Positions 1 through 7,036 of a stretch of 7,969 bases of DNA are shown piece by piece. Under the pieces are notes generated by a model. It had not been told where the DNA came from. It saw nothing but the letters and a program-made list of their open reading frames with translations, and did no database searches. Position 1 is the stretch's first letter. The number at the start of each line of letters is the position of its first letter. Position numbers and translations under genes: made by a program. This stretch comes from Rhodospirillales bacterium (lineage in GTDB: Bacteria; Pseudomonadota; Alphaproteobacteria; Acetobacterales; Acetobacteraceae), in assembly GCA_018971455.1 (NCBI GenBank), contig JAGXAV010000079.1, positions 1 to 7,969 of the forward strand, given 5' to 3'.

Positions 1-290
1 ATCCACGGCTGTCTGCTCCGGCCGACCTGCTGGAGGTGTTCGCGTCCTATCCGCATATCGGGCGCGTCCTGCCGGCCATGGGCTACAGCGCCAGCCAGCG
101 CGAGGCCCTTGCCCGCACCATCGAGACATCGGCGGCCGAACTGGTCGTGATCGCGACGCCGATCGACCTCGCGGCGCTGCTCCGGTTGCGCAAGCCGGCC
201 GTGCGGGCACGCTATGCGTTCGCAGAGGACCCGGCCGCATCGCTTTCGGGCGCCGTCGATGCTTTCCTGGCGCGCCTGCCGGCGGGGTAG
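1..290 (+). CDS. Cyclic 2,3-diphosphoglycerate synthetase-like predicted GTPase (COG2403 type), C-terminal fragment
   Basis: This is the last 95 codons of a gene that begins left of the window; reading is open from base 3 to a TAG stop at 288-290. The fragment contains a PHIGRVLPAMGYS segment near residue 18 of the visible part, then ELVVIATPIDLAALL and KPAVRARYAF. From memory, this order (proline-rich 'P-x-I-G-x-V-L-P-A-M-G-Y', then 'V-x-x-x-T-P-I-D-L' and 'K-P-x-V-R-x-R-Y') matches the C-terminus of the P-loop proteins related to archaeal cyclic 2,3-diphosphoglycerate synthetase, called predicted GTPases in bacteria. The nucleotide-binding part is outside the window, so activity cannot be judged. 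The physiological reaction of the bacterial members is not established as far as I know. The gene converges on the ribonucleotide reductase gene with 15 bp between stop codons, and no obvious terminator lies between them. The family call is fairly confident; the function is open. Confidence 0.7.
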   Translation, partial: PRLSAPADLLEVFASYPHIGRVLPAMGYSASQREALARTIETSAAELVVIATPIDLAALLRLRKPAVRARYAFAEDPAASLSGAVDAFLARLPAG

Positions 291-305
291 GCGCGCGCGG
301 CGATA

Positions 306-2099
306 TCAGGCGGTCGGACGCAGGCGCCCCGGACATGCCTCGACCGGCGCCAGCACGGTGCGTGCGGCGACGGCGGGGCGGAATGTCGTGCAGCCCTTCA
401 ATCCCTTGTCGTAGGCAAGCCGGTAGACGGGCGCAAAGGCATCGAAGCCGATCTCCGCCGGGACATTGATGGTTTTCGATATCGAGTTGTCGACCGAGCC
501 CTGGAGCGCCGCCTGCATGGCCAGATGCGCGGCAATGGGCAGGTCCGTGGCCGTCACGAACCCATCCGGCACGCCGTCGGTCCGGCCGTGCCGCGCCCGC
601 CATCGCCGGACGGCATCGTCGACGAGACGGAATTGCCTGGACCCGCCGTTCAGATCGAGCACGGTGCGCCCGTATTCCGCCGCGAAGACGGGCTCGATTC
701 CACTCGACACATTGCCGGCGAGCAGGCTGATCGTGCCGGCGGGGGCGATGGCCAGAAGATGCGAGTTGCGGATGCCGTGGCGGGCAATGCCGTCGCGGAT
801 ATCGGCCGGAAGGGCCTGGATGAACGGGCCTTCCAGATAGCGGTCCGCGGCGAAATCCGGGAAGCGCCCCTTCGCCTCGGCCAGGGCGATCGATTGCCGG
901 TACGCGGCATGGCAGATCGCGGACATGGTGTCCGCGGCGAAGGCGAGCGAGGCGTCGCTGCCGTAGCGCAGGCCGAGCATGATCAGCGCGTCGGCCAATC
1001 CGGTGATGCCGAGGCCGATGCGGCGCGCCCTGTGAACGGCGACGCGCTGCTGCGGGAGGGGAAAGCGCGAAATGTCGATCACATTATCGAGCAACCGCAC
1101 CGCCACGGGAACGATCTCGGCCAGGCGATCGCCGTCCAGCCGCGCCTGCGGGGTGAACGGATCGCGAATCAGACCGGCGAGGTTGATCGCGCCGAGATCG
1201 CACGCCGCGTAGGGCGGCAGGGGCACCTCGCCGCAGGGATTGGTGGCGGTGATCCGCTCGCGGTACCAGAGATTGTTCATCCGGTTGATGCGGTCGATGA
1301 ACAGCATGCCGGGCTCGCCGGTGTCGTAGCTGGCGTGCAGAAGCCGGTCCCACAGGGTGCGCGCGGAGGCGCGGCGAACAACGCGGCAGGGCACCGCCGA
1401 TGCTTCGCCCGGCCAGGCCCGCAGGATCGTCTCGCCATCGCCGGCCAGGGCGGCGGCGGGAAACACCAGTGGCCAGTCCGCGTCCAGCGCGATGGCGCGC
1501 ATGAAAGCGTCGGTCACCTGCACCGAAAGATTGAACGAGCGCAGCCGGTGCGGGCGGCGCTTGGCGTCGATGAAGGCCTCGATATCGGGATGGTCACAGC
1601 GCAGGGTTGCCATCATCGCACCGCGACGCGCGCCGGTGGACTGGATGGTGGCACACATCGCGTCCCATACATCCATGAACGACACCGGCCCGGAGGCGAT
1701 GGCCCCGGTGGTCGGCGCCGGCGTGCCGGCGGGGCGCAGCGTCGAGAAATCATAGCCGACGCCGCCGCCGCGCTGCATCGTGACCGCACCTTCCTGCAGC
1801 GCGCGGAATATCCCCGGGATCGAGTCCTCGATCGGCCCCATGACGAAGCAGTTGAACAGGGTGACGTCGCGCGCCGTGCCGGCCCCGGCCTGGATGCGGC
1901 CGCCGGGCAGGAACTGGAAGCCCTGCATGATGTCGTGGAAGCAATGGGCCCAGCCCTCGCGGTCGCCCGGCTCGACGGCGGCCACGGCCCGCGCGACCCG
2001 CCGCCAGGTGGCGGCGACGGAGCCCTCGCCGGCGGCGCGGTAGCGCGTCTCCCACACATGGCGCGCGATCGGCGTCTGGAGCCATTCGTCATCCGCCAT
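306..2099 (-). CDS. nrdJ: Class II (adenosylcobalamin-dependent) ribonucleotide reductase, short form
   Basis: Cytoplasmic enzyme that reduces ribonucleotides to deoxyribonucleotides using a B12-derived thiyl radical, independently of oxygen. The 597-residue product shows the family core. Cys84 (LFNCF) and Cys300 (YAACDLG) are the expected redox pair. NPCGE at 287-291 carries the radical Cys289 with Asn287 and Glu291; the 11-residue gap from Cys289 to Cys300 is the usual one. GARRGAMMATL lies at 156-166 and the phosphate-binding stretch APAGTISLL with SSGIEP at 452-470. SVDNSISKTINVP and GLKGCTTFRP come near the C-terminus. No N-terminal ATP-cone is visible. The C-terminus ends with one cysteine (Cys589, ACPGRL) where many class II enzymes have a cysteine pair for re-reduction. 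ATG at 2099 is preferred because GGGAG lies six bases upstream; a GTG at 2153 would add 18 residues but lacks a ribosome binding site and reads through a GC hairpin. No class I small subunit lies nearby. Confidence 0.93.
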   Translation of the reverse strand: MADDEWLQTPIARHVWETRYRAAGEGSVAATWRRVARAVAAVEPGDREGWAHCFHDIMQGFQFLPGGRIQAGAGTARDVTLFNCFVMGPIEDSIPGIFRALQEGAVTMQRGGGVGYDFSTLRPAGTPAPTTGAIASGPVSFMDVWDAMCATIQSTGARRGAMMATLRCDHPDIEAFIDAKRRPHRLRSFNLSVQVTDAFMRAIALDADWPLVFPAAALAGDGETILRAWPGEASAVPCRVVRRASARTLWDRLLHASYDTGEPGMLFIDRINRMNNLWYRERITATNPCGEVPLPPYAACDLGAINLAGLIRDPFTPQARLDGDRLAEIVPVAVRLLDNVIDISRFPLPQQRVAVHRARRIGLGITGLADALIMLGLRYGSDASLAFAADTMSAICHAAYRQSIALAEAKGRFPDFAADRYLEGPFIQALPADIRDGIARHGIRNSHLLAIAPAGTISLLAGNVSSGIEPVFAAEYGRTVLDLNGGSRQFRLVDDAVRRWRARHGRTDGVPDGFVTATDLPIAAHLAMQAALQGSVDNSISKTINVPAEIGFDAFAPVYRLAYDKGLKGCTTFRPAVAARTVLAPVEACPGRLRPTA

Positions 2100-2105
2100 G
2101 GCAAT

Positions 2106-2110
2106 CTCCC
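2106..2110 (-). promoter_or_regulatory. Ribosome binding site of nrdJ (decides the start)
   Basis: On the - strand GGGAG is followed by a six-base spacer (ATTGCC) and ATG at 2099. This spacing supports the 597-residue form over the GTG start at 2153. Confidence 0.7.
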
Positions 2111-2111
2111 G

Positions 2112-2137
2112 CCGCGGCCCCGGGCGACGGGCCGCGG
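2112..2137 (-). repeat. Perfect GC-rich inverted repeat in the nrdJ leader
   Basis: Arms CCGCGGCCC (2112-2120) and GGGCCGCGG (2129-2137) are exact reverse complements, nine G-C pairs around an 8-base loop. The structure ends one base before the GGGAG ribosome binding site of nrdJ. In RNA it would form a very stable hairpin directly upstream of the site. No run of T follows, so it is not a standard intrinsic terminator. It could modulate translation initiation or protect the 5' end, or be a chance palindrome in GC-rich DNA. The pairing is seen; a role is only inferred. Confidence 0.5.
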
Positions 2138-2199
2138 GGTCTGCTGCCCTCACATGACGGAAGGGGGCGCCGGACGGGCCGCCCCAAGGTGGATGTCAT

Positions 2200-2252
2200 T
2201 GCCAAGGCTCCTGCCCAGGAGTGCAATCCTGGCCGATTCCTGCGCCCTGGCA
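2200..2252 (-). repeat. Two-tier stem-loop after the 2-hydroxyacid dehydrogenase gene
   Basis: Reading the - strand, an outer arm TGCCAGG (2252-2246) can pair with CCTTGGCA (2207-2200) with one bulged T. Inside it CCAGGA (2232-2227) pairs perfectly with TCCTGG (2220-2215) around a 6-base loop. It starts ten bases after the dehydrogenase TGA. There is no following T-run, so it is not a canonical Rho-independent terminator; a 3'-end stabilising element or attenuating structure between the transporter operon and nrdJ is possible. The remaining bases of the 163 bp gap show no promoter that I could identify with confidence. Confidence 0.4.
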
Positions 2253-2262
2253 TTGATCGCGG

Positions 2263-3207
2263 TCAAGGCGGCGGTCGGTGTCGCCCCGACGATCCGCCGA
2301 GCTGGCGCAGGATGCTCTCGACCATGGAACGCCCCATGGCGGCGCGCGCCGCCTCGGTCCCGCTGCCGATATGCGGCGAGAGGGAGACGTTGTCGAGCAG
2401 AAGCAATTCGGCGTGCGGATGGGGTTCGTCGGCAAAGACGTCGAGCCCCGCACCGGCAATGGCGCCCTCTCGCAGCGCCTCAACCAGGGCGGCCTCGTCA
2501 ACGATGCTGCCGCGGGCGACGTTGACCAGATAGCCCTGCGGGCCGAGTGCGCGCAGCACCGCCGCGTCGACGAGGTGGCGCGTCGCCGCCGTCGCCGGGC
2601 AGCAGACCACCAGGATATCGCTCCCGCCCGCAAGGTCGGCCACGCGGGGGACATGGCGGTACGGCAGGTCGGGCCGGGGCGTGCGCGTGGTGTAGGCGAT
2701 CGACATGCCGCTTGCCTCCGCCCGCCGGGCGATGGCGCCACCGATCATGCCCATGCCGAGCAGGCCGAGCCGCTGGCCCTTGAGGGAGCGGGCCAGCGGG
2801 AAGGGTCCGCGGGCCCAGCTGCCATCGCGCACGAAACGGTCGGCCTGGAGGAAGCGGCGCAGCAGCAGCAGGCATTTGGCCATCGCCACGTCGGCCACGT
2901 CATCAGCCAGCGCCTCGGATGTGCTGGTGACGACCACGCCGTGCTCGGCCGCCGCCGCAACGTCGATGTCATCGACGCCGGCGCTGAAGCAGGCGATGAT
3001 CTCGAGCCTGGGCAAGGCCTCGATCAGCGCGCGCGGGCACGGCGTATGGGCGTGGGTGGCGATGGCACGGATGCGGTCGCGATGCTCCGCGATCAGCGCG
3101 GCGCGGGAGGCGGCGAGGCGCCCGTCGAGCATGCTGGTGCGGGTGCGCAGATCGGCGATCGCCGCGGGCATCAGGTCGGCGATCAGCAGCACGTCGCCTG
3201 CAATCAT
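2263..3207 (-). CDS. D-isomer-specific 2-hydroxyacid dehydrogenase (NAD(P)-dependent)
   Basis: Cytoplasmic oxidoreductase of the family that includes glyoxylate/hydroxypyruvate reductase, D-lactate dehydrogenase and phosphoglycerate dehydrogenase; it interconverts a 2-oxo acid and a D-2-hydroxy acid. The 314-residue product has the usual length. The N-terminal substrate domain includes SAGVDDID at 75-82, and the nucleotide-binding fold has GMGMIG at 151-156. The catalytic triad is in place: Arg232 in NVARGSIVDE, Glu261 in VFADEP and His279 in LSPHIGSGT. ATG at 3207 is chosen because the fold begins there; GAGGGG ten bases upstream (3218-3223) is a fair ribosome binding site. An in-frame extension to 3300 would overlap the preceding lyase gene and adds unrelated sequence. 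It lies 28 bp after the lyase gene and is probably co-transcribed with it and the transporter, so its substrate is likely a product of the imported compound. GhrB-like glyoxylate/hydroxypyruvate reductase is one option; the substrate cannot be assigned. Confidence 0.9.
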   Translation of the reverse strand: MIAGDVLLIADLMPAAIADLRTRTSMLDGRLAASRAALIAEHRDRIRAIATHAHTPCPRALIEALPRLEIIACFSAGVDDIDVAAAAEHGVVVTSTSEALADDVADVAMAKCLLLLRRFLQADRFVRDGSWARGPFPLARSLKGQRLGLLGMGMIGGAIARRAEASGMSIAYTTRTPRPDLPYRHVPRVADLAGGSDILVVCCPATAATRHLVDAAVLRALGPQGYLVNVARGSIVDEAALVEALREGAIAGAGLDVFADEPHPHAELLLLDNVSLSPHIGSGTEAARAAMGRSMVESILRQLGGSSGRHRPPP

Positions 3208-3235
3208 CGGCCTGCTGCCCCTCGGCGGCGTGGCA

Positions 3236-4165
3236 TCAGGCCGCCGCGCCGGTTTCGCCGGCCATACCCCACTCGCCCAGCAAGGCGACCAGCCTGGCAT
3301 GCTGGCCCGGCGTCAGCGGCCAGGCGCCCGGGGCGCGGGCATGGCCGCAATCATGCCCGGCGAGCGCGAGTGCCGCCTTGACCACCGAGACGTTGGTGCC
3401 GTTTCCCTCCTCGCTGCGCAGCTCCTCGAAGGCGGCCATGCGGCCGATCAGCGCCATCGCCGCCGGATAATCGCCGCGCGCCAGGGCCGCATGGATGGCC
3501 ACCGAATGCTCGGGCCAGACATTGATCAGCCCGGAGGTGAAGCCGCGCGCGCCAACGGCATAGAGCGGCGGCGCCCAGGTCTCGGCCAAGCCGCCGACCC
3601 AGACGATGCGCGGATCGGCACGGCGGATGGCCTCGGCGAGGCGCAGCGGCGTGGGCGAGGCCCATTTCACCCCGACGACCTCGGGAAGCGAGCAAAGGGC
3701 CGCGATGGCATCGAGGCCGATGCCGTCATTGCGCAGATAGAGGATGACCGGCAGCCCGCCGCCGGCCTCGGCGACACGGCGCACATATTCGACGACGCCG
3801 CGCGGCGCGACGAACGGATCGGGCGGCTGGTGGACCATCAGCGCGCTGGCACCGGCCGCCGCCGAGGCGCGCGCCAGCGCCAGCGCGTCGTGCAGGCTGC
3901 GGCCGACGCCGGCCACCAGCGGCACGCGGCCGGCGACGTGGCCGGCGGCTTCGCGCACCATCGTCTCGGCCTCGCGCGTCGTCAGGCCATAGAACTCGCC
4001 GGTATTTCCGTTGGCGACCAGGATGTGCACGCCCGCCCCCACCGCGCGATCGACGATGGGGCCCAGCCGGGCCGGTGCGAGCCTGTCATCCGCGTCGAAA
4101 GGCGTCACCAGAATGCCGGAAATGCCGGTCAGCGCGGCGCGCAGCGAGGCCAGGGAGGCAGCCAT
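3236..4165 (-). CDS. Dihydrodipicolinate synthase / N-acetylneuraminate lyase family protein (probable sugar-acid lyase or dehydratase)
   Basis: A (beta/alpha)8-barrel class I aldolase-type enzyme that forms a Schiff base with a 2-oxo acid. The 309-residue length is typical. Visible motifs are GILVTPFDADD at 17-27, GNTGEFYGLT at 53-62 (the GxTGE substrate carboxylate loop), Tyr143 in ILYLRNDG as the likely catalytic tyrosine, and Lys167 in VVGVKWAS as the Schiff-base lysine, with GGLAETWAP and GFTSGLINV further on. GEFYGLT and the YxRND-like stretch recall 5-dehydro-4-deoxyglucarate dehydratase (GEFFSLT, YNRDN) more than lysine-pathway DapA, so a catabolic role on a sugar acid or related oxo acid is more likely than lysine synthesis. 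ATG at 4165 has GGAG six bases upstream; an ATG at 4171 overlaps that site too closely, and the open frame to 4306 runs into the ATPase gene. It is 26 bp downstream of the ATPase and 28 bp upstream of the dehydrogenase, consistent with one operon. The family is certain, the reaction is not. Confidence 0.9.
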   Translation of the reverse strand: MAASLASLRAALTGISGILVTPFDADDRLAPARLGPIVDRAVGAGVHILVANGNTGEFYGLTTREAETMVREAAGHVAGRVPLVAGVGRSLHDALALARASAAAGASALMVHQPPDPFVAPRGVVEYVRRVAEAGGGLPVILYLRNDGIGLDAIAALCSLPEVVGVKWASPTPLRLAEAIRRADPRIVWVGGLAETWAPPLYAVGARGFTSGLINVWPEHSVAIHAALARGDYPAAMALIGRMAAFEELRSEEGNGTNVSVVKAALALAGHDCGHARAPGAWPLTPGQHARLVALLGEWGMAGETGAAA

Positions 4166-4171
4166 GTTCAT

Positions 4172-4175
4172 CTCC
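4172..4175 (-). promoter_or_regulatory. Ribosome binding site of the lyase-family gene (decides the start)
   Basis: GGAG on the - strand lies six bases before ATG 4165 but directly abuts the alternative ATG at 4171, so 4165 is the better start. Confidence 0.6.
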
Positions 4176-4191
4176 GTCAGGAATGGGTCGG

Positions 4192-5298
4192 TCAGACCGC
4201 CTCCAGCAGCACGCAGCTTTGCGGGTCGGCCGACAGATAGGCGGTTCGCCCTTCCTCTATAGCCGCCGTCGCGCCGCAGCGCACCACCAGTTCGCGCCCG
4301 CCCCACTGCACGCGCAGCTCGGTGAGATCGCCGAGGAAGACGGAGCGCTTCACGCGCACCGGCCAGACATTGCGCGACTGCGCCGGCGGGGCCGCGTCCA
4401 GCCGCAGATGGACGGTTCGCACGGACATGACCGGCTCGCCCGCCGGCGCGCGGCCATGGGCGACGCCGTGGACGATGTGGCCGCCCTCGGCCTCCAGCGC
4501 AATCAGCCCGTCCGCCGCGAGATCGGGGCGCAGGCGGCCGGTGATGAGGTTGGACGAGCCGACGAAATCGGCGACGAAGGCGGTGCGCGGATAGTTGTAG
4601 ATCTCGCCTGGCGGTCCGCTCTGCTCGACGCGCCCGTTGCGCATGACCACCACCTGGTCGGACATGGCCAGGGCCTCTTCCAGATCGTGCGTGACGTAGA
4701 TGGACGTGACGCCGAGCCGGTGCTGCAATTCGCGCAGTTCGATGCGCATGTCGCCGCGCAGCTTGGCGTCGAGATTGGAGAGCGGCTCATCGAACAGCAG
4801 GACGCTGGGCGAGAAGGCGCACGCGCGGGCGAGCGCGACGCGCTGCTGCTGGCCGCCGGACAGCTGCGAGGCATGGCGCTGGGCATAGGCGCCCATCTGC
4901 ACGAGATCGAGCGCATGCTGGACGCGCTCGGCAATTTCGGCCGCGCTGTGCCGGCGGACCCGCAGCCCGTAGGCGACGTTCTCGAAAACCGTCATGTGCG
5001 GCCAGATGGCATAGGATTGGAAGACCATCGACAGGCCGCGCCGCTCGGCCGGCAGGTTGATGCCCTCCCGCGCCGAATACATGGTCTGCCCGGCGATGCG
5101 AATGATGCCGGCGCTCGGCCGTTCGAGCCCGGCGACGGCGCGCAGGGTCGTCGTCTTGCCGCAGCCCGAGGGGCCGAGCAGGGTCAGCTGCTGGCCGGGC
5201 ATGACACGGAAACTGACCGGGCCGACGGCGGCGACGGAGCCATAGCTGATTTCGAGATTCTCGACCTCGATCTGCGCCGTTTGCGAATTGGACGACAC
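4192..5298 (-). CDS. ABC transporter ATP-binding protein (FbpC/PotA-like, organic anion or iron type)
   Basis: Cytoplasmic ATPase that would power import through the adjacent fused permease. The 368-residue protein has all nucleotide-binding elements: Walker A GPSGCGKTT at 42-50, Q-loop Gln94 in MVFQSYAIWP, signature LSGGQ at 146-150, Walker B LLFDEP at 167-172, D-loop SNLDAKLR and H-loop His204 in VTHDLEEAL. About 120 residues after the ATPase core form the TOBE-type regulatory region expected of the MalK/PotA/FbpC group. The start is GTG at 5298; AGGGAGGA at 5308-5315 serves as the ribosome binding site and overlaps the last codons of the permease, only six bases separating the two genes, so translational coupling is likely. 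The lyase-family gene follows 26 bp downstream. The sequence does not reveal the substrate; annotation pipelines would probably offer iron, putrescine or spermidine. Confidence 0.95.
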   Translation of the reverse strand: MSSNSQTAQIEVENLEISYGSVAAVGPVSFRVMPGQQLTLLGPSGCGKTTTLRAVAGLERPSAGIIRIAGQTMYSAREGINLPAERRGLSMVFQSYAIWPHMTVFENVAYGLRVRRHSAAEIAERVQHALDLVQMGAYAQRHASQLSGGQQQRVALARACAFSPSVLLFDEPLSNLDAKLRGDMRIELRELQHRLGVTSIYVTHDLEEALAMSDQVVVMRNGRVEQSGPPGEIYNYPRTAFVADFVGSSNLITGRLRPDLAADGLIALEAEGGHIVHGVAHGRAPAGEPVMSVRTVHLRLDAAPPAQSRNVWPVRVKRSVFLGDLTELRVQWGGRELVVRCGATAAIEEGRTAYLSADPQSCVLLEAV

Positions 5299-5304
5299 TG
5301 CTCG

Positions 5305-7002
5305 TTATCCTCCCTGTCGCGCGGCGCGGCGCGTGACCAGCATGAAGAACGCCACCGCCAGCCCGACCACGATTGTCTGGATCAGCGCCATCGCCGCGGT
5401 CAGCTCGGAACTGCTGGAAAACCAGGCATCGACGATGGCGGGCGTCAGCACCTGAGAATTCGGGCCCATGAGCAGAATGGATGCGCCCAGCTCGCGAACG
5501 CTGGCGATGAACAACAGCATCCAGGCCGCCAGCATTCCCGGCCGCAGCAGTGGCATGGTGATGGTGCGGACACGGTAGCCCCAGCCCGCGCCGCAGACCT
5601 GGCCGCATTCGTCCAGGCTCCGGTCGAGCTGGAGCAGGACGCTCGAGATGGTGCGCAGGCCGAGCGGCAGGAACACCGTGAGGTAGGCGATCAACAGCAG
5701 CCAGATGGTGCCGTAGACGGGGATCGGGATGACCAGCCACGCCCACATCATGCCGAAGGCGAAGACCAGCCGCGGCACGGCCTGCGGCAGCATGGCGACG
5801 TATTCCAGCACGCCGCGCCCGGGCAGGCGGGTGCGATGGATCAGCCAGGACAGCATGCCCGTCAGCGCCACGCCGATCGTCGCCGTCAGCACGCCCAGCA
5901 CCAGGCTGTTCGACATCGCATAGCGCACCGCATTCTGCGTCAGCGCGGTACGGTAATTGTCAAGGGTGAAGTTACCGGCGGCGGGGAACGCCACGGCGAG
6001 CTTCTGCACCGACGCGTAGATCAGCGTGAGGATCGGCAGCACCACCGAGAGGATGACGTAGCCCACGCACACGCCGAACAACGCCCAGCGCAGCCCGCCC
6101 ATGTCGGTCTGGCGGGGGCGGAACGCCTTGCCGCTGACGGTGACGTAGCTGCGGCGCGAGATCAGCCGCCGGTAGAGGAAGAGCATCAGGAACATCACGG
6201 CGAACAGCGACACGCCCATCGCCGCGGCAAGTGGAATGCGCGGCGGATATTGCGACACCAGCAGATAGATCGCCGTGGTGATGACGTAGAAGCGGTTGGG
6301 CGTGCCGAGCACGAGGGCCGCCGAGAACGAGCCGAGCATTTCGGCAAAGACGAAGATCGCAGCGCCCAGAACGCCGGGGGCCACGAGCGGTAGGGTGATC
6401 CGCAGCATCGTGCGCAGCCGGCCGCCGCCGATGACCTGCGAGGCCTCCTCAAGCGAGGGGTCCATCGACTTCATCACCGCGCCGATCATCACGAACGCGA
6501 CCGAGCCTTCGAACAGCGCCATCACCCAGGCGATGCCGAATGGGCTCATGATGTCGAGGATGGCGCCATGGCCGCCCAGGGCGCGCCAGAGCTGATTGAT
6601 GAACCCGCTCTCGGGCGCCCCCAGCAGGCTCCAGGCAAAGGCGCCGAGCAGCGGGGTGACGTAATAGGGGACCGCCATCGCCTGCTCGAGCGTGCGGCGG
6701 AAGGGGACGTTGGTGCGGTTGAGGATCCAGGCTGTCAGGAAGCCGAAGGCCAGCGCCATCGCCGTCGCGCCCAGGGAGACCCCGAGCGTGTTGAGCATGA
6801 TTTCGGAGTATTTCGGCAGAGCGGCAAAATTGCCCAGACCGTAGGCGGTCGGCGGCCTGGCATCCTGGTCGCCGACATCGAACGCGGCCTGCAGGAGGAA
6901 GTAGATCGGGTAGAGCACGAACAGCCCGGTCACCAGAATGGTCACCAGTCCGACGATGGTCTGGGCGGACGGCAACCGATGTCGCGACCGGGCCATGAGC
7001 AT
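5305..7002 (-). CDS. ABC transporter permease, fused two-domain (FbpB/AfuB-like)
   Basis: Inner-membrane channel of the importer. At 565 residues it is the usual tandem duplication, two binding-protein-dependent permease domains in one chain, with about twelve hydrophobic segments; the first spans roughly 16-38. Each half has its coupling loop to the ATPase: EEASQVIGGGR...ITLP at about 185-205 and DECGQVCGAGW...ITMP at about 464-485, variants of the EAA motif. Residues 280-305 form a polar linker between halves, and the second half begins with a hydrophobic segment at about 306-330. ATG at 7002 is supported by a strong purine-rich site six bases upstream; a second ATG at 6996 is less well spaced. 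The gene lies 34 bp after the binding protein gene and ends in TAA six bases before the ATPase start. It is probably one half of an importer for a small organic anion; an iron role is possible but not supported by the binding protein. Confidence 0.94.
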   Translation of the reverse strand: MLMARSRHRLPSAQTIVGLVTILVTGLFVLYPIYFLLQAAFDVGDQDARPPTAYGLGNFAALPKYSEIMLNTLGVSLGATAMALAFGFLTAWILNRTNVPFRRTLEQAMAVPYYVTPLLGAFAWSLLGAPESGFINQLWRALGGHGAILDIMSPFGIAWVMALFEGSVAFVMIGAVMKSMDPSLEEASQVIGGGRLRTMLRITLPLVAPGVLGAAIFVFAEMLGSFSAALVLGTPNRFYVITTAIYLLVSQYPPRIPLAAAMGVSLFAVMFLMLFLYRRLISRRSYVTVSGKAFRPRQTDMGGLRWALFGVCVGYVILSVVLPILTLIYASVQKLAVAFPAAGNFTLDNYRTALTQNAVRYAMSNSLVLGVLTATIGVALTGMLSWLIHRTRLPGRGVLEYVAMLPQAVPRLVFAFGMMWAWLVIPIPVYGTIWLLLIAYLTVFLPLGLRTISSVLLQLDRSLDECGQVCGAGWGYRVRTITMPLLRPGMLAAWMLLFIASVRELGASILLMGPNSQVLTPAIVDAWFSSSSELTAAMALIQTIVVGLAVAFFMLVTRRAARQGG

Positions 7003-7008
7003 GGCTTT

Positions 7009-7018
7009 CCCCTCCTCC
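7009..7018 (-). promoter_or_regulatory. Strong ribosome binding site of the permease gene
   Basis: GGAGGAGGGG on the - strand ends six bases before ATG 7002. It is the best Shine-Dalgarno match in the window and favours 7002 over the ATG at 6996. Confidence 0.75.
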
Positions 7019-7036
7019 TGCAGGCGGTTGGCGCGA

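Noticed and set aside
291..305. Bidirectional terminator between the convergent genes
   Set aside because: The 15 bp spacer is an alternating GC stretch without a stem-loop plus T-run.
2100..2153. N-terminal extension of nrdJ from a GTG at 2153
   Set aside because: There is no ribosome binding site before the GTG, the added residues are not family-like, and ATG 2099 has GGGAG at ideal spacing.
2100..2262. Cobalamin riboswitch or NrdR boxes upstream of nrdJ
   Set aside because: I looked for the B12-box core and for paired NrdR-type palindromes and found neither; only the two stem-loops are present.
525..2525. 666-codon open frame on the + strand opposite nrdJ and the dehydrogenase end
   Set aside because: It lies antisense to well-supported genes, its product is rich in Arg, Gly, His and Asp with no recognisable domain, and it spans the gap between two real genes; this is the usual shadow of high-GC coding DNA.
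3208..3300. Longer dehydrogenase starting at 3300
   Set aside because: It would overlap the end of the lyase gene by 65 bases and adds residues outside the fold; ATG 3207 fits the family.
4166..4306. Longer lyase-family protein starting at 4306
   Set aside because: It would overlap the ATPase C-terminus by more than 100 bases, and the domain begins only after ATG 4165.
4075..6393. 772-codon open frame on the + strand opposite the ATPase and permease
   Set aside because: It is antisense to two genes with clear motifs, and its translation is His/Gln/Arg/Asp-rich low-complexity sequence without a domain.
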